64,000 nt of DNA from Orrella sp037026685 (GTDB lineage Bacteria > Pseudomonadota > Gammaproteobacteria > Burkholderiales > Burkholderiaceae_B): contig NZ_JBANET010000023.1 in the NCBI RefSeq assembly GCF_037026685.1, forward strand, positions 7,061 to 71,060. Direction: 5' to 3'. The notes below the pieces were generated by a model that did not search any database, was not told where the DNA came from, and worked only from the letters and a program-made list of their open reading frames with translations. This document shows positions 8,420 to 16,647 of this stretch, piece by piece. Every line of letters begins with the position of its first letter. Within the stretch, counting starts at the first letter, position 1. The translations under genes were made by a program, and so were the position numbers.

Positions 8420-8440
8420 CTTAGTGATATAACCACTAAG
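8420..8440. promoter_or_regulatory. Inverted repeat overlapping a -10-like element upstream of the taxis receptor
   Basis: CTTAGTG and CACTAAG are perfect 7-bp arms around ATATAAC, and TATAAC at 8428-8433 resembles a -10 box. This sits 16 bp before the receptor ATG. A repressor or activator site is plausible, but no regulator is identified. Confidence 0.4.
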
Positions 8441-8456
8441 TAACAGCGGCTCATAA

Positions 8457-10058
8457 ATGAAACAAAATATTCCAGTCACCGACCAGGAATTCGTGGTGGG
8501 AGACGAGCAATACCTGATTTCCAAGACGGACCTGAAAGGCCGGATCACTTATTGCAATCCCGCGTTCATCGAGATCAGCGGGTTCTCCCGCGAGGAGTTG
8601 CTCGGCAAGGCCCACAACATCGTGCGCCACCCCGACATGCCGCCCGAGGCGTTCCAGGACATGTGGGACACGCTCCAGGCGGGCAAGCCGTGGCTGGCCG
8701 TGGTCAAGAACCGCCACAAGCACGGGGGCTACTACTGGGTGCTGGCCAATGCGATGCCCGTCATGGAGAACGGCGTGGTCACGGGCTACGCCTCGGTGCG
8801 GGTCAAGGCCAGCACCGAGCAGATCCGCCAGGCCGAGGCCTTCTACACGCAAATCCGCGAAGGCCGCAGCGGCGGCTACGCCCTGCGGCAAGGCCGGCGC
8901 GTGCCGGTGGGCTGGCGCGCCGCCTTGCACGCGCTGGCCGCTCCCTTGCGCCGCGGCGTACAGGCCACCCTGCTGCGAATGGCCGTGGCCATGTGCGCGC
9001 TGGCGGCGATTCCGACCCACCTGGCCGCCAGCCAGCATCCGGCCTGGGCTTGGCCGCTGTGGGCCGGCCACGCGGGCGTGTGCGCCGCCTACCTGCTGGC
9101 CACGATGTGGCTGGCGCGGCGCATCACCGCCCCGCTGGCGGGCGCCGAGGAGCTGGCCCGCCAGATCGCCGCGGGCAACCTGGTCAACGACATCGATCCT
9201 GCCCAGGCCGGCGAAATGCGCAATCTTTATTTCTATTTGGACCTGATGCGCAAGAGCCTGATCGGCATTTCGTCCGAAGTGATCGGCAAGACCGCCGACC
9301 ATGTGCGCAGCATCGCCCAGCTGCGCCAGGGCAGCGAGAGCCTGGCCGCGCGCACCGAGGCCCAGTCCGGCGCACTGCAGGAGACGGCCGCCAGCGTCGA
9401 GCAGCTGACGGCGACGGTGCTGCGCAACGCCGAAAGCGCGCAGGCCGCCACCGGCCTGGCGCGCGAGAGCCAGGCGCTGGCCAGCCAGGGCGGCCAGATC
9501 GTGGACGAGCTCAACGCCACCATGCAGGCCCTGGATGGCAGTTCGCGCAAGATTTCCGAGATCGTCACGCTGATAGAGGGCATTGCGTTCCAGACCAATA
9601 TCCTGGCGCTCAACGCCGCCGTGGAGGCGGCGCGCGCGGGCGAGCAGGGCCGCGGCTTTGCCGTGGTGGCCGGCGAGGTGCGCAACCTGGCGCACAAGAG
9701 CTCGGCGGCGGCCAAGGAGATCAAGGCGCTGATCGACCAGTCGGTGCAGCGCATGTCGCTAGGTTCCGGGCAGGCCAGCCAGGCGGGCACGGCCATGCAG
9801 CGCATCATGGACGCCGTGCGGCGCGTCAACGATCTGGTGGAGGAAATTTCCCGGGCCAGCGCCGGGCAGTCGGGCGGGGTGCGCCAGATCAGCGGCGCGG
9901 TGGCCCGCATGGACGGCGTGGCGCAGCAGAACGTGGCGCTGGTGGGCGATCTGCACGAAGTGGCCCAGCACCTGGGCCACGAATCCCAGGCGCTGGTGCA
10001 GGCCATTGCCGTGTTTCGCACGCCCCAGGCCGGCAAGGCCCTGGCCGGCACGCGCTAG
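8457..10058 (+). CDS. Aer-like energy-taxis receptor (PAS-methyl-accepting chemotaxis protein)
   Basis: 533 aa. Residues about 10-110 are a PAS domain close to that of Aer, with the FAD-pocket region HNIVRHPDMPPEAF and a following KNRHKHGGYYWV. Two hydrophobic helices near residues 165-225 anchor it, with almost no periplasmic domain, as in Aer. A HAMP-like linker (ARRITAPLAGAEELARQIAAG) precedes the signalling domain, whose tip holds the conserved IAFQTNILALNAAVEAARAG segment that contacts CheA/CheW. Aer reports redox or oxygen state through bound FAD to the flagellar motor. Upstream lie a 12-copy hexamer repeat and an inverted repeat. No clear Shine-Dalgarno precedes the ATG. No other chemotaxis genes are nearby. 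Confidence 0.92.
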   Translation: MKQNIPVTDQEFVVGDEQYLISKTDLKGRITYCNPAFIEISGFSREELLGKAHNIVRHPDMPPEAFQDMWDTLQAGKPWLAVVKNRHKHGGYYWVLANAMPVMENGVVTGYASVRVKASTEQIRQAEAFYTQIREGRSGGYALRQGRRVPVGWRAALHALAAPLRRGVQATLLRMAVAMCALAAIPTHLAASQHPAWAWPLWAGHAGVCAAYLLATMWLARRITAPLAGAEELARQIAAGNLVNDIDPAQAGEMRNLYFYLDLMRKSLIGISSEVIGKTADHVRSIAQLRQGSESLAARTEAQSGALQETAASVEQLTATVLRNAESAQAATGLARESQALASQGGQIVDELNATMQALDGSSRKISEIVTLIEGIAFQTNILALNAAVEAARAGEQGRGFAVVAGEVRNLAHKSSAAAKEIKALIDQSVQRMSLGSGQASQAGTAMQRIMDAVRRVNDLVEEISRASAGQSGGVRQISGAVARMDGVAQQNVALVGDLHEVAQHLGHESQALVQAIAVFRTPQAGKALAGTR

Positions 10059-10090
10059 CTGCCCGGCGCACGCGGCCGGGACAAGGGCGC

Positions 10091-10120
10091 AAAAAAAGCA
10101 GGACGGCCATGCCGTCCTGC
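10091..10120 (-). terminator. Intrinsic terminator of the YSC84 lipoprotein gene
   Basis: GCAGGACGGC, loop CAT, GCCGTCCTGC is a perfect 10-bp stem. On the minus strand seven T residues follow (plus-strand A-run 10091-10097). It lies 24 bp past the stop of the minus-strand lipoprotein gene and also separates it from the convergent taxis receptor. Confidence 0.85.
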
Positions 10121-10143
10121 CTTCACCAGGATACCGCGGGCGC

Positions 10144-10752
10144 TTAGCGCGAGAGCTCGGTATCCAGGGTCACCTTCGAGCCGTCGATGGCCACGCCGGC
10201 GGCCAGGCCGGCATTGTTCAGCACGAAGCCGATCACCGGCTGGCGGGCGGTATTGCTGTCGATGCTGCCGTTGGCGCCGATGGTGGCGACCGCGACATGG
10301 GCATCCGCGCCGATGGTCCAGCCGTCGCTGTTGCGGAAACGCTGCAGCGCCTCGTCGGTCATGAACAGCAGTACCGTGGCGCGCGATTGCGCGCCCGCCT
10401 GAAAGCCGATCGAGCCGCCGGCCACGGTGTAGTAGGCCTGCGGCTTGCCGCCCACGCGCAGCACGCCCTTGCCGTACTCGCCGCCCACCACGAAGCTGGC
10501 GCCCAGCACCGACGGGAAGATCAGCACGCCCTTGGCATCCTGGACCAGCTGCTTGGAACGCGGCGCGGCCTGGTACAGGCGGGTCAGGGTCGCATCGGCG
10601 CCCGAGTCGATCTGGGCGCGCTGCTCGGCGGGCGTTGCCCGCGCGTCGGGAGAATTGGCGGTCGCACTGCAGCCGGCGGTCACCAGGCCCGCCACGGCCA
10701 GGGCTGCGGCAGCCAGGCCGCTGCGGCGAAAGAAAGGAAGATTGCGCAACAT
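10144..10752 (-). CDS. YSC84/Las17-binding-domain lipoprotein
   Basis: 202 aa. The N-terminus is a lipoprotein signal with lipobox VTAGC, giving a mature Cys at about residue 27. The rest matches the YSC84 (SH3YL1-like) fold seen in small bacterial exported proteins: LIFPSVLGASFVVGGEYGKG, then a YYTVAGGSIGFQAGAQS segment and a C-terminal GLAAGVAIDGSKV. These proteins are probably lipid-associated, but their function in bacteria is not settled. The ATG at 10752 has AAGGAGA 6 nt upstream. The gene is followed by a strong terminator, so it is likely transcribed alone. Confidence 0.85.
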   Translation of the reverse strand: MLRNLPFFRRSGLAAAALAVAGLVTAGCSATANSPDARATPAEQRAQIDSGADATLTRLYQAAPRSKQLVQDAKGVLIFPSVLGASFVVGGEYGKGVLRVGGKPQAYYTVAGGSIGFQAGAQSRATVLLFMTDEALQRFRNSDGWTIGADAHVAVATIGANGSIDSNTARQPVIGFVLNNAGLAAGVAIDGSKVTLDTELSR

Positions 10753-10956
10753 GAAGGTCTCCTTGGATAAATTCCGCCTTCCACTGTACGCCGCCAATCT
10801 GTCACCCGAGTGAGCAAAGTCTGACCAATTAGCAAGACTTGCAACGAAACCCCGCAACTGCCCGCAATGCCGCGCCCAATAATGGCCACACTGTAAACAA
10901 GCGTAGGCATCCCGCCCGAACACGCCGCCGCCTCCCGCAAGCACCCCGACCAACCC

Positions 10957-11034
10957 AGGGGCGCCGCGGATCCGGCTCCGCCGGTCCGCCAGCGCCGCCC
11001 CCCTGGGGGGGAGGCGCCCAGCGCCTGGAGGGGC
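10957..11034. repeat. GC-rich intergenic repeat, copy A
   Basis: About 78 bp, close to 90 percent identical by eye to copy B at 17304-17380. Shared blocks are GGGGCGCCGCGGA, CCGGTCCGCCAGCGC, GCCCCCCTGGGGGG and AGCGCCT. It contains several self-complementary G/C blocks. It abuts the stop codon of the minus-strand gene that ends at 11034, so it would form the 3' end of that mRNA. Confidence 0.8.
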
Positions 11035-11576
11035 TACTTCACCACCCAGAAATAGACGCGCCGCCCGTTCACGTCCAGGGTTTCGTCCGGTTCCCAGTCG
11101 CCCATGTCGAAGGCGTGCGAGACGATGCGCGTGCCCGGCTTGAGCGCCTGCAGCGTCGGCCGCAGCTTGAGATTGAGCGAGTTCAGCAGGTACAGCGAGA
11201 TGACCGTGGCCTCGGACAGGTCCTGCTCGAACAGGTCGCCCTGGATGAACTTGACCTTGTCGGTCACCTTGTTCTCCTGGGCATTGGCATTGGCCTCGGC
11301 GATGCGCTGCGGGTCGATGTCGATGCCCACGGCGCGGGCGCCATAGTCGCGCGCGGCGGTCACCGGAATGATGCCGTTGCCCGAGCCCAGGTCGTAGAGC
11401 ACGTCGTCGGGCCCGACCTTGGCCACCTTGAGCATGGCATCGACCACTTCCTGGGGCGTGGGCACGAAGATGACGTCGGGCGTGCGCGCTTGCGGGGCGT
11501 TTTGCGCCAGGGCGCTGCCGGCCACGAAGAACGATGCGGCGATGAAACCATAAATCGTGTGTAGGGGCTTGATCAC
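11034..11576 (-). CDS. Exported class I SAM-methyltransferase-fold protein
   Basis: 180 aa. A clear Sec signal peptide comes first (GFIAASFFVAGSALA, cleavage near residue 25). A Rossmann methyltransferase core follows: motif I DLGSGNGIIPVTAA at about residues 63-76, an acidic motif II VGIDIDPQRI, and VKFIQGDLFEQDL. A periplasmic methyltransferase is odd, since S-adenosylmethionine is cytoplasmic. Either the signal is real and the fold has another use, or an uncleaved helix anchors the enzyme. The GTG at 11576 is chosen because AAGGAG lies 7 nt before it and this puts the signal peptide at the N-terminus. Stop TAG is followed at once by repeat copy A. The APC permease gene is 35 bp upstream on the same strand and may be co-transcribed. 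Confidence 0.8.
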   Translation of the reverse strand: MIKPLHTIYGFIAASFFVAGSALAQNAPQARTPDVIFVPTPQEVVDAMLKVAKVGPDDVLYDLGSGNGIIPVTAARDYGARAVGIDIDPQRIAEANANAQENKVTDKVKFIQGDLFEQDLSEATVISLYLLNSLNLKLRPTLQALKPGTRIVSHAFDMGDWEPDETLDVNGRRVYFWVVK

Positions 11577-11611
11577 GACAGACTCCTTGCTTGACGAAAA
11601 AACGAAACGGC

Positions 11612-13006
11612 TTACCCGCGCAAGGCGCGGGAGCGCCGGAAACACAGCAGGACGGCGCCCAGCGCCAGCACCGCGATGCCCACCAGCGAGCCGACGCCGG
11701 TATACATCACGCTGGAATACAGCAGGTACAGGCATACCGCGATGAAAACCAGCGGCGTGACCGGATAGAACGGCACGCTGAAGGGCCGGGGCCGATCGGG
11801 AAAACGCCGGCGCAGCACGAACAGGGAAATGCCCGTCAGCGTAAAGAAGAACCAGAACACCGGCGCGGTGTAGTCCACCATGGTCGAAAAGCCGCTGCGG
11901 GTGACCGCGCCCAGGCCCACCAGGCCCAGCGAGATGGCGCCCACGGTGAGCAGCGCGTTGGTAGGTCCGTCGTGGCGCGCGTTCCAGCGTCCCAGCAGGC
12001 CGAACATGGGCTCGTCCCGCCCGAAGGCGTAGATGGTGCGCGAGCCCAGCAGGATGGTGGCGTTGGCCGATGTCAGCGCCGCGATGGCGATCAGCGCGCT
12101 GATGACCTGGGCGCCGCGCTCGCCCATGAGCACGCGCAGCATGTCGGCCGCCACGGCGTCGCTCGCGCCCATGGCTTGCAGGCCCAGCACGCGCACGAAG
12201 GCCAGGTTCACCAGCAGGTAGGCCAGCGTGATGATGGCCAGGCTCCAGAACAGCGCGCGCGGCAGGTTGCGCTTGGGGCCGACCACCTCGGCCGAGACGT
12301 AGGCCGCCTCGTTCCAGCCGCCGTAGGTCAGCATCACGAACACCAGCACCAGCCCCCACTGCGTGGCCTGGCGCGTTTCGGGCGAGGCGGCGGCGGCAGC
12401 GGCGGCCTGCGGGTCGGGCGTCATGAACAGGCCCGCGCCGATGATGAACAGCACGCCGCCCACTTCCAGCAGGGTCAGCAGGTTCTGCGTCCATTTGCCC
12501 GAGCGCAGCCCGACCAGGTTGACCAGGGTCAGCACAAGGACCATGGCCGCTGCATACCAGGCCGAGGAGAACTCGCCCAGGCTGTATATCTGCGTGGCGT
12601 AGTCGCCGAAGACAAAACCCAGCAAGGCGATGGAGCCCGTGGGGATGACGGTCAGGCGGGCCCAGGCGAACAGGAACGAGAGCTTCTCGCCATAGGCCAG
12701 GCGCAGGAAATGGTAGTCGCCTCCGGCGTTGGGATGGGAGGTTGCCAGTTCGGCGTAGCACAGGGCCCCGGCCACCGAGATGATGCCGCCCAGCAGCCAG
12801 GCCAGCAGCATCGCCTCGACCGAGTGGGAAAAGCCCGCAACCAGCGCCGGTGCGCTGAAGATGCCCGCGCCGATGACGATGCCGATGACCAGGGCCATGA
12901 CATCGACGGTATTGAGCAGGCGGCGGGGATGGGGATCGGCCTGCGGCGCAGCGGCCTCGGCCTGCGGGGGGGACGGGGAACGACGGTCTGGCGCGGACTC
13001 GCTCAT
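11612..13006 (-). CDS. APC-superfamily amino acid permease
   Basis: 464 aa with about 12 hydrophobic segments. The N-terminal helix 1 motif IGIVIGAGIFSAPALVAG is the unwound substrate-binding helix of APC transporters. Later come YAELATSHPNAGGDYHFL and, in helix 8, ANATILLGSRTIYAFGRDE, both typical of the amino acid-polyamine-organocation family. It should import or exchange an amino acid or related amine at the inner membrane; the substrate cannot be read. The N-terminal 27 residues are Pro/Ser-rich and cytoplasmic. ATG 13006 is preferred over the adjacent TTG at 13009; no strong ribosome site is seen. The methyltransferase-fold gene follows 35 bp downstream. Confidence 0.9.
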   Translation of the reverse strand: MSESAPDRRSPSPPQAEAAAPQADPHPRRLLNTVDVMALVIGIVIGAGIFSAPALVAGFSHSVEAMLLAWLLGGIISVAGALCYAELATSHPNAGGDYHFLRLAYGEKLSFLFAWARLTVIPTGSIALLGFVFGDYATQIYSLGEFSSAWYAAAMVLVLTLVNLVGLRSGKWTQNLLTLLEVGGVLFIIGAGLFMTPDPQAAAAAAASPETRQATQWGLVLVFVMLTYGGWNEAAYVSAEVVGPKRNLPRALFWSLAIITLAYLLVNLAFVRVLGLQAMGASDAVAADMLRVLMGERGAQVISALIAIAALTSANATILLGSRTIYAFGRDEPMFGLLGRWNARHDGPTNALLTVGAISLGLVGLGAVTRSGFSTMVDYTAPVFWFFFTLTGISLFVLRRRFPDRPRPFSVPFYPVTPLVFIAVCLYLLYSSVMYTGVGSLVGIAVLALGAVLLCFRRSRALRG

Positions 13007-13126
13007 CAAGTATCCGTAGGAAGAAGTTTGCGGGAGGCCGTCTTCTGAAAAGCGACCAAGCAGGAAGTTCCGCGATGCTGACGATGAACTTAAATTTGTT
13101 CTGCGAAACTTGCAAGCGGCAGCATG

Positions 13127-13390
13127 CTAGCGCCGTCCTCGCCCGCGCGGCCGCCCGCGGCGCCGCGCCAGCCAGGGCTCGAGCAGGTAGGCCAGGAACA
13201 GCAGGACCAGCGCGAGCGCCAGCACGGCCAGCAGCCACGGCGCGCCCTCGGGCCCCAGCCGCACGCCCACCCACCACAGCAGCAGGGCCACGCCCAGCCA
13301 CAGCAGCAGCCTGCCCAGCAGCGAGGTGACCAGGCGCCAGCGCAGCGCCACGAAGACGGCCAGCGCGGCGGCGGCGACCAGCCAGGTCAT
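13127..13390 (-). CDS. Small hypothetical membrane protein
   Basis: 87 aa with three predicted hydrophobic stretches (AAAALAVFVAL, LLLWLGVALLLWWVGV, WLLAVLALALVLLFLAYLL) and a very basic tail (ARRRGRPRGRGRR). No family recognised. It may be a small inner-membrane protein with the tail in the cytoplasm. The ribosome site is weak, and an antisense open frame covers the same bases, so the call rests mainly on the membrane-helix pattern. Confidence 0.5.
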   Translation of the reverse strand: MTWLVAAAALAVFVALRWRLVTSLLGRLLLWLGVALLLWWVGVRLGPEGAPWLLAVLALALVLLFLAYLLEPWLARRRGRPRGRGRR

Positions 13391-13534
13391 GGCGCCTGCT
13401 GCCCGGACGCGGGCGGCACGGTCTTGGGGCGGCGCAGGCGCCGGCAAGCAGGGAGAGGACGGATCGCAGCCATGCCCCGACCTTAGCAGATGCTGCGCCT
13501 GTCCAGGATGACCGCGATGCGCTAGGATGCCGGC

Positions 13535-13879
13535 ATGAATGCCTCTTCCTGTCCGCCCCGCCCGCAACGGCCCTGGGGCTACGAACGCCCGGACTGCCGT
13601 GGCGCGAACGCGCTGGGCCTGTTCATCGACGACCTGCACCGCGTGCTGGACGAGCACACGGCCGGCCGCGAGGCCTCGCCGCTGGCCGTCATGGCCGCCC
13701 AGCAAGGGGTGGACCGGCTGCTGGCCCACTACGTGCGCAAGGGCGCGCAGCCCTCGGCGTTCAACGGCCAGAGCGTCACCCTCAGGCACGCCATGGACAA
13801 GCAGGGCGTGCATCATGTCGTCCCGATCTTCTCTCCCGTCCTGAAGGGCGCCTTGACCGCCCTGCTGCCCAGCCGATAA
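13535..13879 (+). CDS. Conserved-looking hypothetical protein upstream of cytochrome b561
   Basis: 114 aa, soluble, without signal peptide or membrane segment. Visible features are GANALGLFIDDLHRVLDEH, VDRLLAHYVRKG and a hydrophobic C-terminus (VVPIFSPVLKGALTALL). I do not recognise a family. An AGGA lies about 8 nt before the ATG. The stop is 4 bp before the cytochrome b561 start, so the two form a transcription unit. Confidence 0.6.
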   Translation: MNASSCPPRPQRPWGYERPDCRGANALGLFIDDLHRVLDEHTAGREASPLAVMAAQQGVDRLLAHYVRKGAQPSAFNGQSVTLRHAMDKQGVHHVVPIFSPVLKGALTALLPSR

Positions 13880-13883
13880 CGCC

Positions 13884-14573
13884 ATGCCCGCCGCCGTCCG
13901 CATCTGGGATCTGCCCACCCGCCTGTTCCATTGGCTGCTGGCCGCCTGCGTGACCGGCGCGCTGGTCACCGTCAAGCTGGGCGGCATGTACATGGACTGG
14001 CATGTGCGCTTTGGACTGGCCACCTTCGGATTGATCCTGTTCCGGCTGCTATGGGGCCTGTTCGGCCCGCGCTATGCCCGCTTCGCGCAATTCGTGCGCG
14101 GGCCCGGCGCGTGGTGGCGCTATCTGCGCGGCCAGGCCCCCGAAGGCCAGGCCGGCCACAATCCCCTGGGCGCGCTGTCGGTGGTGGCCATGCTGGCGCT
14201 GTTCGGCCTGCAGGCCGGCACGGGCCTGTTCGCCAACGACGACATCCTGACGCAAGGGCCGCTGGCCCACCGGATCAGCGGCGAGCTGTCCAGCCGACTG
14301 ACGGGCCTGCACATGCAGGCCGAGTGGCTGCTTTACGCCCTGGTCGCGCTGCACCTGGCGGCCGTGGCCTGGTATGCCCTGGTGCGCCGCAAGCGGCTGG
14401 TCGGCCCGATGATCCACGGCGATGCGCCGGCCGCCGAGCTGGCGCCCGGCACGCCGGCGGCCGAGGACGGCCTGGCGGTGCGGCTGCGCGCGCTGGCGCT
14501 GGCCGCGGCCGTGGCGGCGCTGCTGGCATGGATCGATGCGCAGCAGGCCGGCGCGGCAGGCATGTACTACTAG
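13884..14573 (+). CDS. Cytochrome b561 family protein
   Basis: 229 aa. Four to five transmembrane helices with haem-ligand-type histidines: RIWDLPTRLFHWLLA in helix 1, DWHVRFGL in helix 2, and LHMQAEWLLYALVALHLAAV in a later helix. This is the pattern of the Ni/Fe-hydrogenase-type b-cytochrome (cytb561) group that passes electrons between the quinone pool and periplasmic c-type cytochromes. The last hydrophobic helix ends in GMYY. Its stop codon overlaps that of the convergent cytochrome c' gene. In other proteobacteria such b-type genes sit next to cytochrome c', so a redox partnership is likely. Confidence 0.88.
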   Translation: MPAAVRIWDLPTRLFHWLLAACVTGALVTVKLGGMYMDWHVRFGLATFGLILFRLLWGLFGPRYARFAQFVRGPGAWWRYLRGQAPEGQAGHNPLGALSVVAMLALFGLQAGTGLFANDDILTQGPLAHRISGELSSRLTGLHMQAEWLLYALVALHLAAVAWYALVRRKRLVGPMIHGDAPAAELAPGTPAAEDGLAVRLRALALAAAVAALLAWIDAQQAGAAGMYY

Positions 14574-15028
14574 CGCCGCTGCCTGTAGGAGTCGTGGCAG
14601 GCCTTGCAGCTGGCGCCCACGTCGCCGAAGGCGGCGCGCACGTTGACCAGCTCGCCGGTCGCGGCCGCCTGCGCCAGCTTGTCCACGCTCTGGACGAAAC
14701 GCTGCTGGGCCTTGAGGAAACCCTGCTCGTCGCTCCAGACCTCGGCGCGCGCCCCGCCGCCCTCGGTGCCCGGGCCGAAAGCCCCCCACGGCAAGGCGGC
14801 CAGCGTCTGCAGAAGCTGCACGTTGGCCTTGATCTGCTCGGCATCGTAGGGCGCCTGGCCCTTGGCCACCGGCCCCATGCGGCCGAAATGGGCAGAGATC
14901 AGCGTGAACGCCGACTGGCGGTACTTGATCGCATCGTCGGGCTTGGCGAACTGGGCGGCGGCGGGAAAATGAAACAGCGCGGCGGCCGAGGCACAGGCAG
15001 CGGCCAGCGCGAGCAAGGGTTTTTTCAT
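14570..15028 (-). CDS. Cytochrome c' (class II c-type cytochrome)
   Basis: 152 aa. A Sec signal (LLALAAACASAAALFHFPAAAQF) of about 25 residues is followed by a four-helix-bundle pattern (AIKYRQSAFTLISAHFGRM, QIKANVQLLQTLAAL). The single haem site CKACH lies only about 10 residues from the C-terminus, as is standard for cytochrome c'. Such periplasmic proteins bind nitric oxide and protect against it, or act in electron transfer. ATG 15028 has GGAG 9 nt upstream. The gene converges on the cytochrome b561 gene and their TAG stops overlap by three bases. Confidence 0.92.
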   Translation of the reverse strand: MKKPLLALAAACASAAALFHFPAAAQFAKPDDAIKYRQSAFTLISAHFGRMGPVAKGQAPYDAEQIKANVQLLQTLAALPWGAFGPGTEGGGARAEVWSDEQGFLKAQQRFVQSVDKLAQAAATGELVNVRAAFGDVGASCKACHDSYRQRR

Positions 15029-15086
15029 CGCAAGGCTCCGGATAGACGAGCCGCGCCGGCCGGCATGCCGCCGCGGCTCCCGGGCA

Positions 15087-16469
15087 CTATACCTGCAAGG
15101 ACTTGGCCAGGGAAACCGCCAGGCCGACATAGCTGCGCGGCGTCATGGCCAGCAGGCGCGCCTTGGGCTCGGCCGGCAGGTCCAGGCCGGCGACGAACTC
15201 GCGCAGGGCCTGCTCGGTGATGCCCTTGCCGCGCGTGAGCGCCTTGAGCTGCTCGTAGGGTTGCGGCAGGCCATAGCGGCGCATGACCGTCTGCACGGGT
15301 TCGGCCAGCACTTCCCAGCAGGCGTCGATGTCGGCATCGACGGCCGGCGCGTTCAGTTCCAGCTTGTTCAGCCCGCGCAGGCAGGCGTCGTAGGCCACCA
15401 GGCAATAGCCCAGCGCCACGCCCAGGTTGCGCAGCACGGTCGAGTCGGTCAGGTCGCGCTGCCAGCGCGAGACCGGCAGCTTCTCGGACAGGTGGCGCAA
15501 GGTGGCGTTGGCCAGGCCGATGTTGCCTTCGGAGTTCTCGAAGTCGATGGGGTTGACCTTGTGCGGCATGGTCGAGGAGCCGACCTCGCCTTCCTTCAGG
15601 CGCTGCTTGAAGTAGCCCAGGGCGATGTAGCCCCATACGTCGCGGTCCAGGTCCAGCACGATGACGTTGGCGCGCGCGATGGCATCGAACAAGGCCGCCA
15701 TCCAGTCGTGCGGCTCGATCTGGATGGTGTGCGCGTTCTGGGTCAGGCCCAGGCCGCGCAGCACGCCGGCGCTGAAAGCCGGCCAATCGATCTCGGGATA
15801 GGCCGCCAGGTGCGCGTTGTAGTTGCCCGTGGCGCCGTTGAGCTTGGCCAGCGGCTCGACCTTTTCGATGGCGTCGATGGCGCGGCCCAGGCGCGCCGCC
15901 ACGTTGGCGAACTCCTTGCCGACGGTGGTGGGGCTGGCCGGCTGGCCGTGGGTGCGCGAGAGCATGGGCTGGCCGGCATAGGCCTGCGCCATCTCGGCCA
16001 GCTTGGCGTGCAGCTCGCGCAGGCGCGGCACGACGGCCCGCTCGCGCGCGCGGCTGAGCATCAGCGCATGCGAGGTGTTGTTGATGTCTTCGGAGGTGCA
16101 GGCGAAATGGATGAACTCGGCCGCGCGCTCGAGCTCGGGATCGCCCGCCACGCGCTCTTTCAGCCAGTATTCGACCGCCTTGACGTCATGGTTGGTGACC
16201 CGCTCGATCTCCTTGATGCGCGCGGCGTCGGCCTCGGAGAAATCGTCCACCAGCGCGCGCAGCCGCTGGCGCGCGGCCGGGGAGAACGGCGCCAGCTCGG
16301 GCAGGCCCGCCTCGGACAGGCCCACCAGCCAGGCGACCTCGACCTCGACGCGGTGCGCCATGAAGCCCGCCTCGGACAGCAGGCCGCGCAGGCTGTCGCC
16401 GCGCGAGGCATAGCGCCCGTCCAGCGGGGACAAGGCATTCAGGGAGCTGAGCTGGGAGGCGATCTGCAT
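15087..16469 (-). CDS. purB: Adenylosuccinate lyase
   Basis: 460 aa, the usual length. It catalyses two beta-eliminations in purine synthesis (SAICAR to AICAR, adenylosuccinate to AMP), both releasing fumarate. The fumarase/aspartase signature GSSTMPHKVNPIDFEN lies near residue 290, with the catalytic-loop serine. Other family segments are TSEDINNTSHALML and LSRTHGQPASPTTVGKE. The N-terminus LNALSPLDGRYAS is typical of the PurB subgroup found in E. coli. No strong ribosome site precedes the ATG. A GST gene diverges 178 bp away. Confidence 0.97.
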   Translation of the reverse strand: MQIASQLSSLNALSPLDGRYASRGDSLRGLLSEAGFMAHRVEVEVAWLVGLSEAGLPELAPFSPAARQRLRALVDDFSEADAARIKEIERVTNHDVKAVEYWLKERVAGDPELERAAEFIHFACTSEDINNTSHALMLSRARERAVVPRLRELHAKLAEMAQAYAGQPMLSRTHGQPASPTTVGKEFANVAARLGRAIDAIEKVEPLAKLNGATGNYNAHLAAYPEIDWPAFSAGVLRGLGLTQNAHTIQIEPHDWMAALFDAIARANVIVLDLDRDVWGYIALGYFKQRLKEGEVGSSTMPHKVNPIDFENSEGNIGLANATLRHLSEKLPVSRWQRDLTDSTVLRNLGVALGYCLVAYDACLRGLNKLELNAPAVDADIDACWEVLAEPVQTVMRRYGLPQPYEQLKALTRGKGITEQALREFVAGLDLPAEPKARLLAMTPRSYVGLAVSLAKSLQV

Positions 16470-16647
16470 GATTGATGTGAAAACGCGACAAAAATCGAAT
16501 CAGCGATTTTATCACCCGGCCGTGGCCGGGCCCCGGGCCCATAAAGCGGCGCGCCAAGATAAACTCAGGGATCGAACTGCCGCAAGCCCCGGGCTTGCGC
16601 GGCACTGCGCCCGCCTCGCGGCGCCGGCTTTCTTGCTTCCCTTACAC

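Noticed and set aside
8129..8548. Frames with (Gly-Val)n or (Pro-Thr)n dipeptide runs across the hexamer repeat
   Set aside because: They arise only from the CCCACG array. No ribosome site, domain or homologue-like sequence supports them.
10006..10770. A plus-strand frame of 254 codons across the YSC84 gene
   Set aside because: Antisense shadow of the lipoprotein gene, which has a lipobox, a good ribosome site and a terminator.
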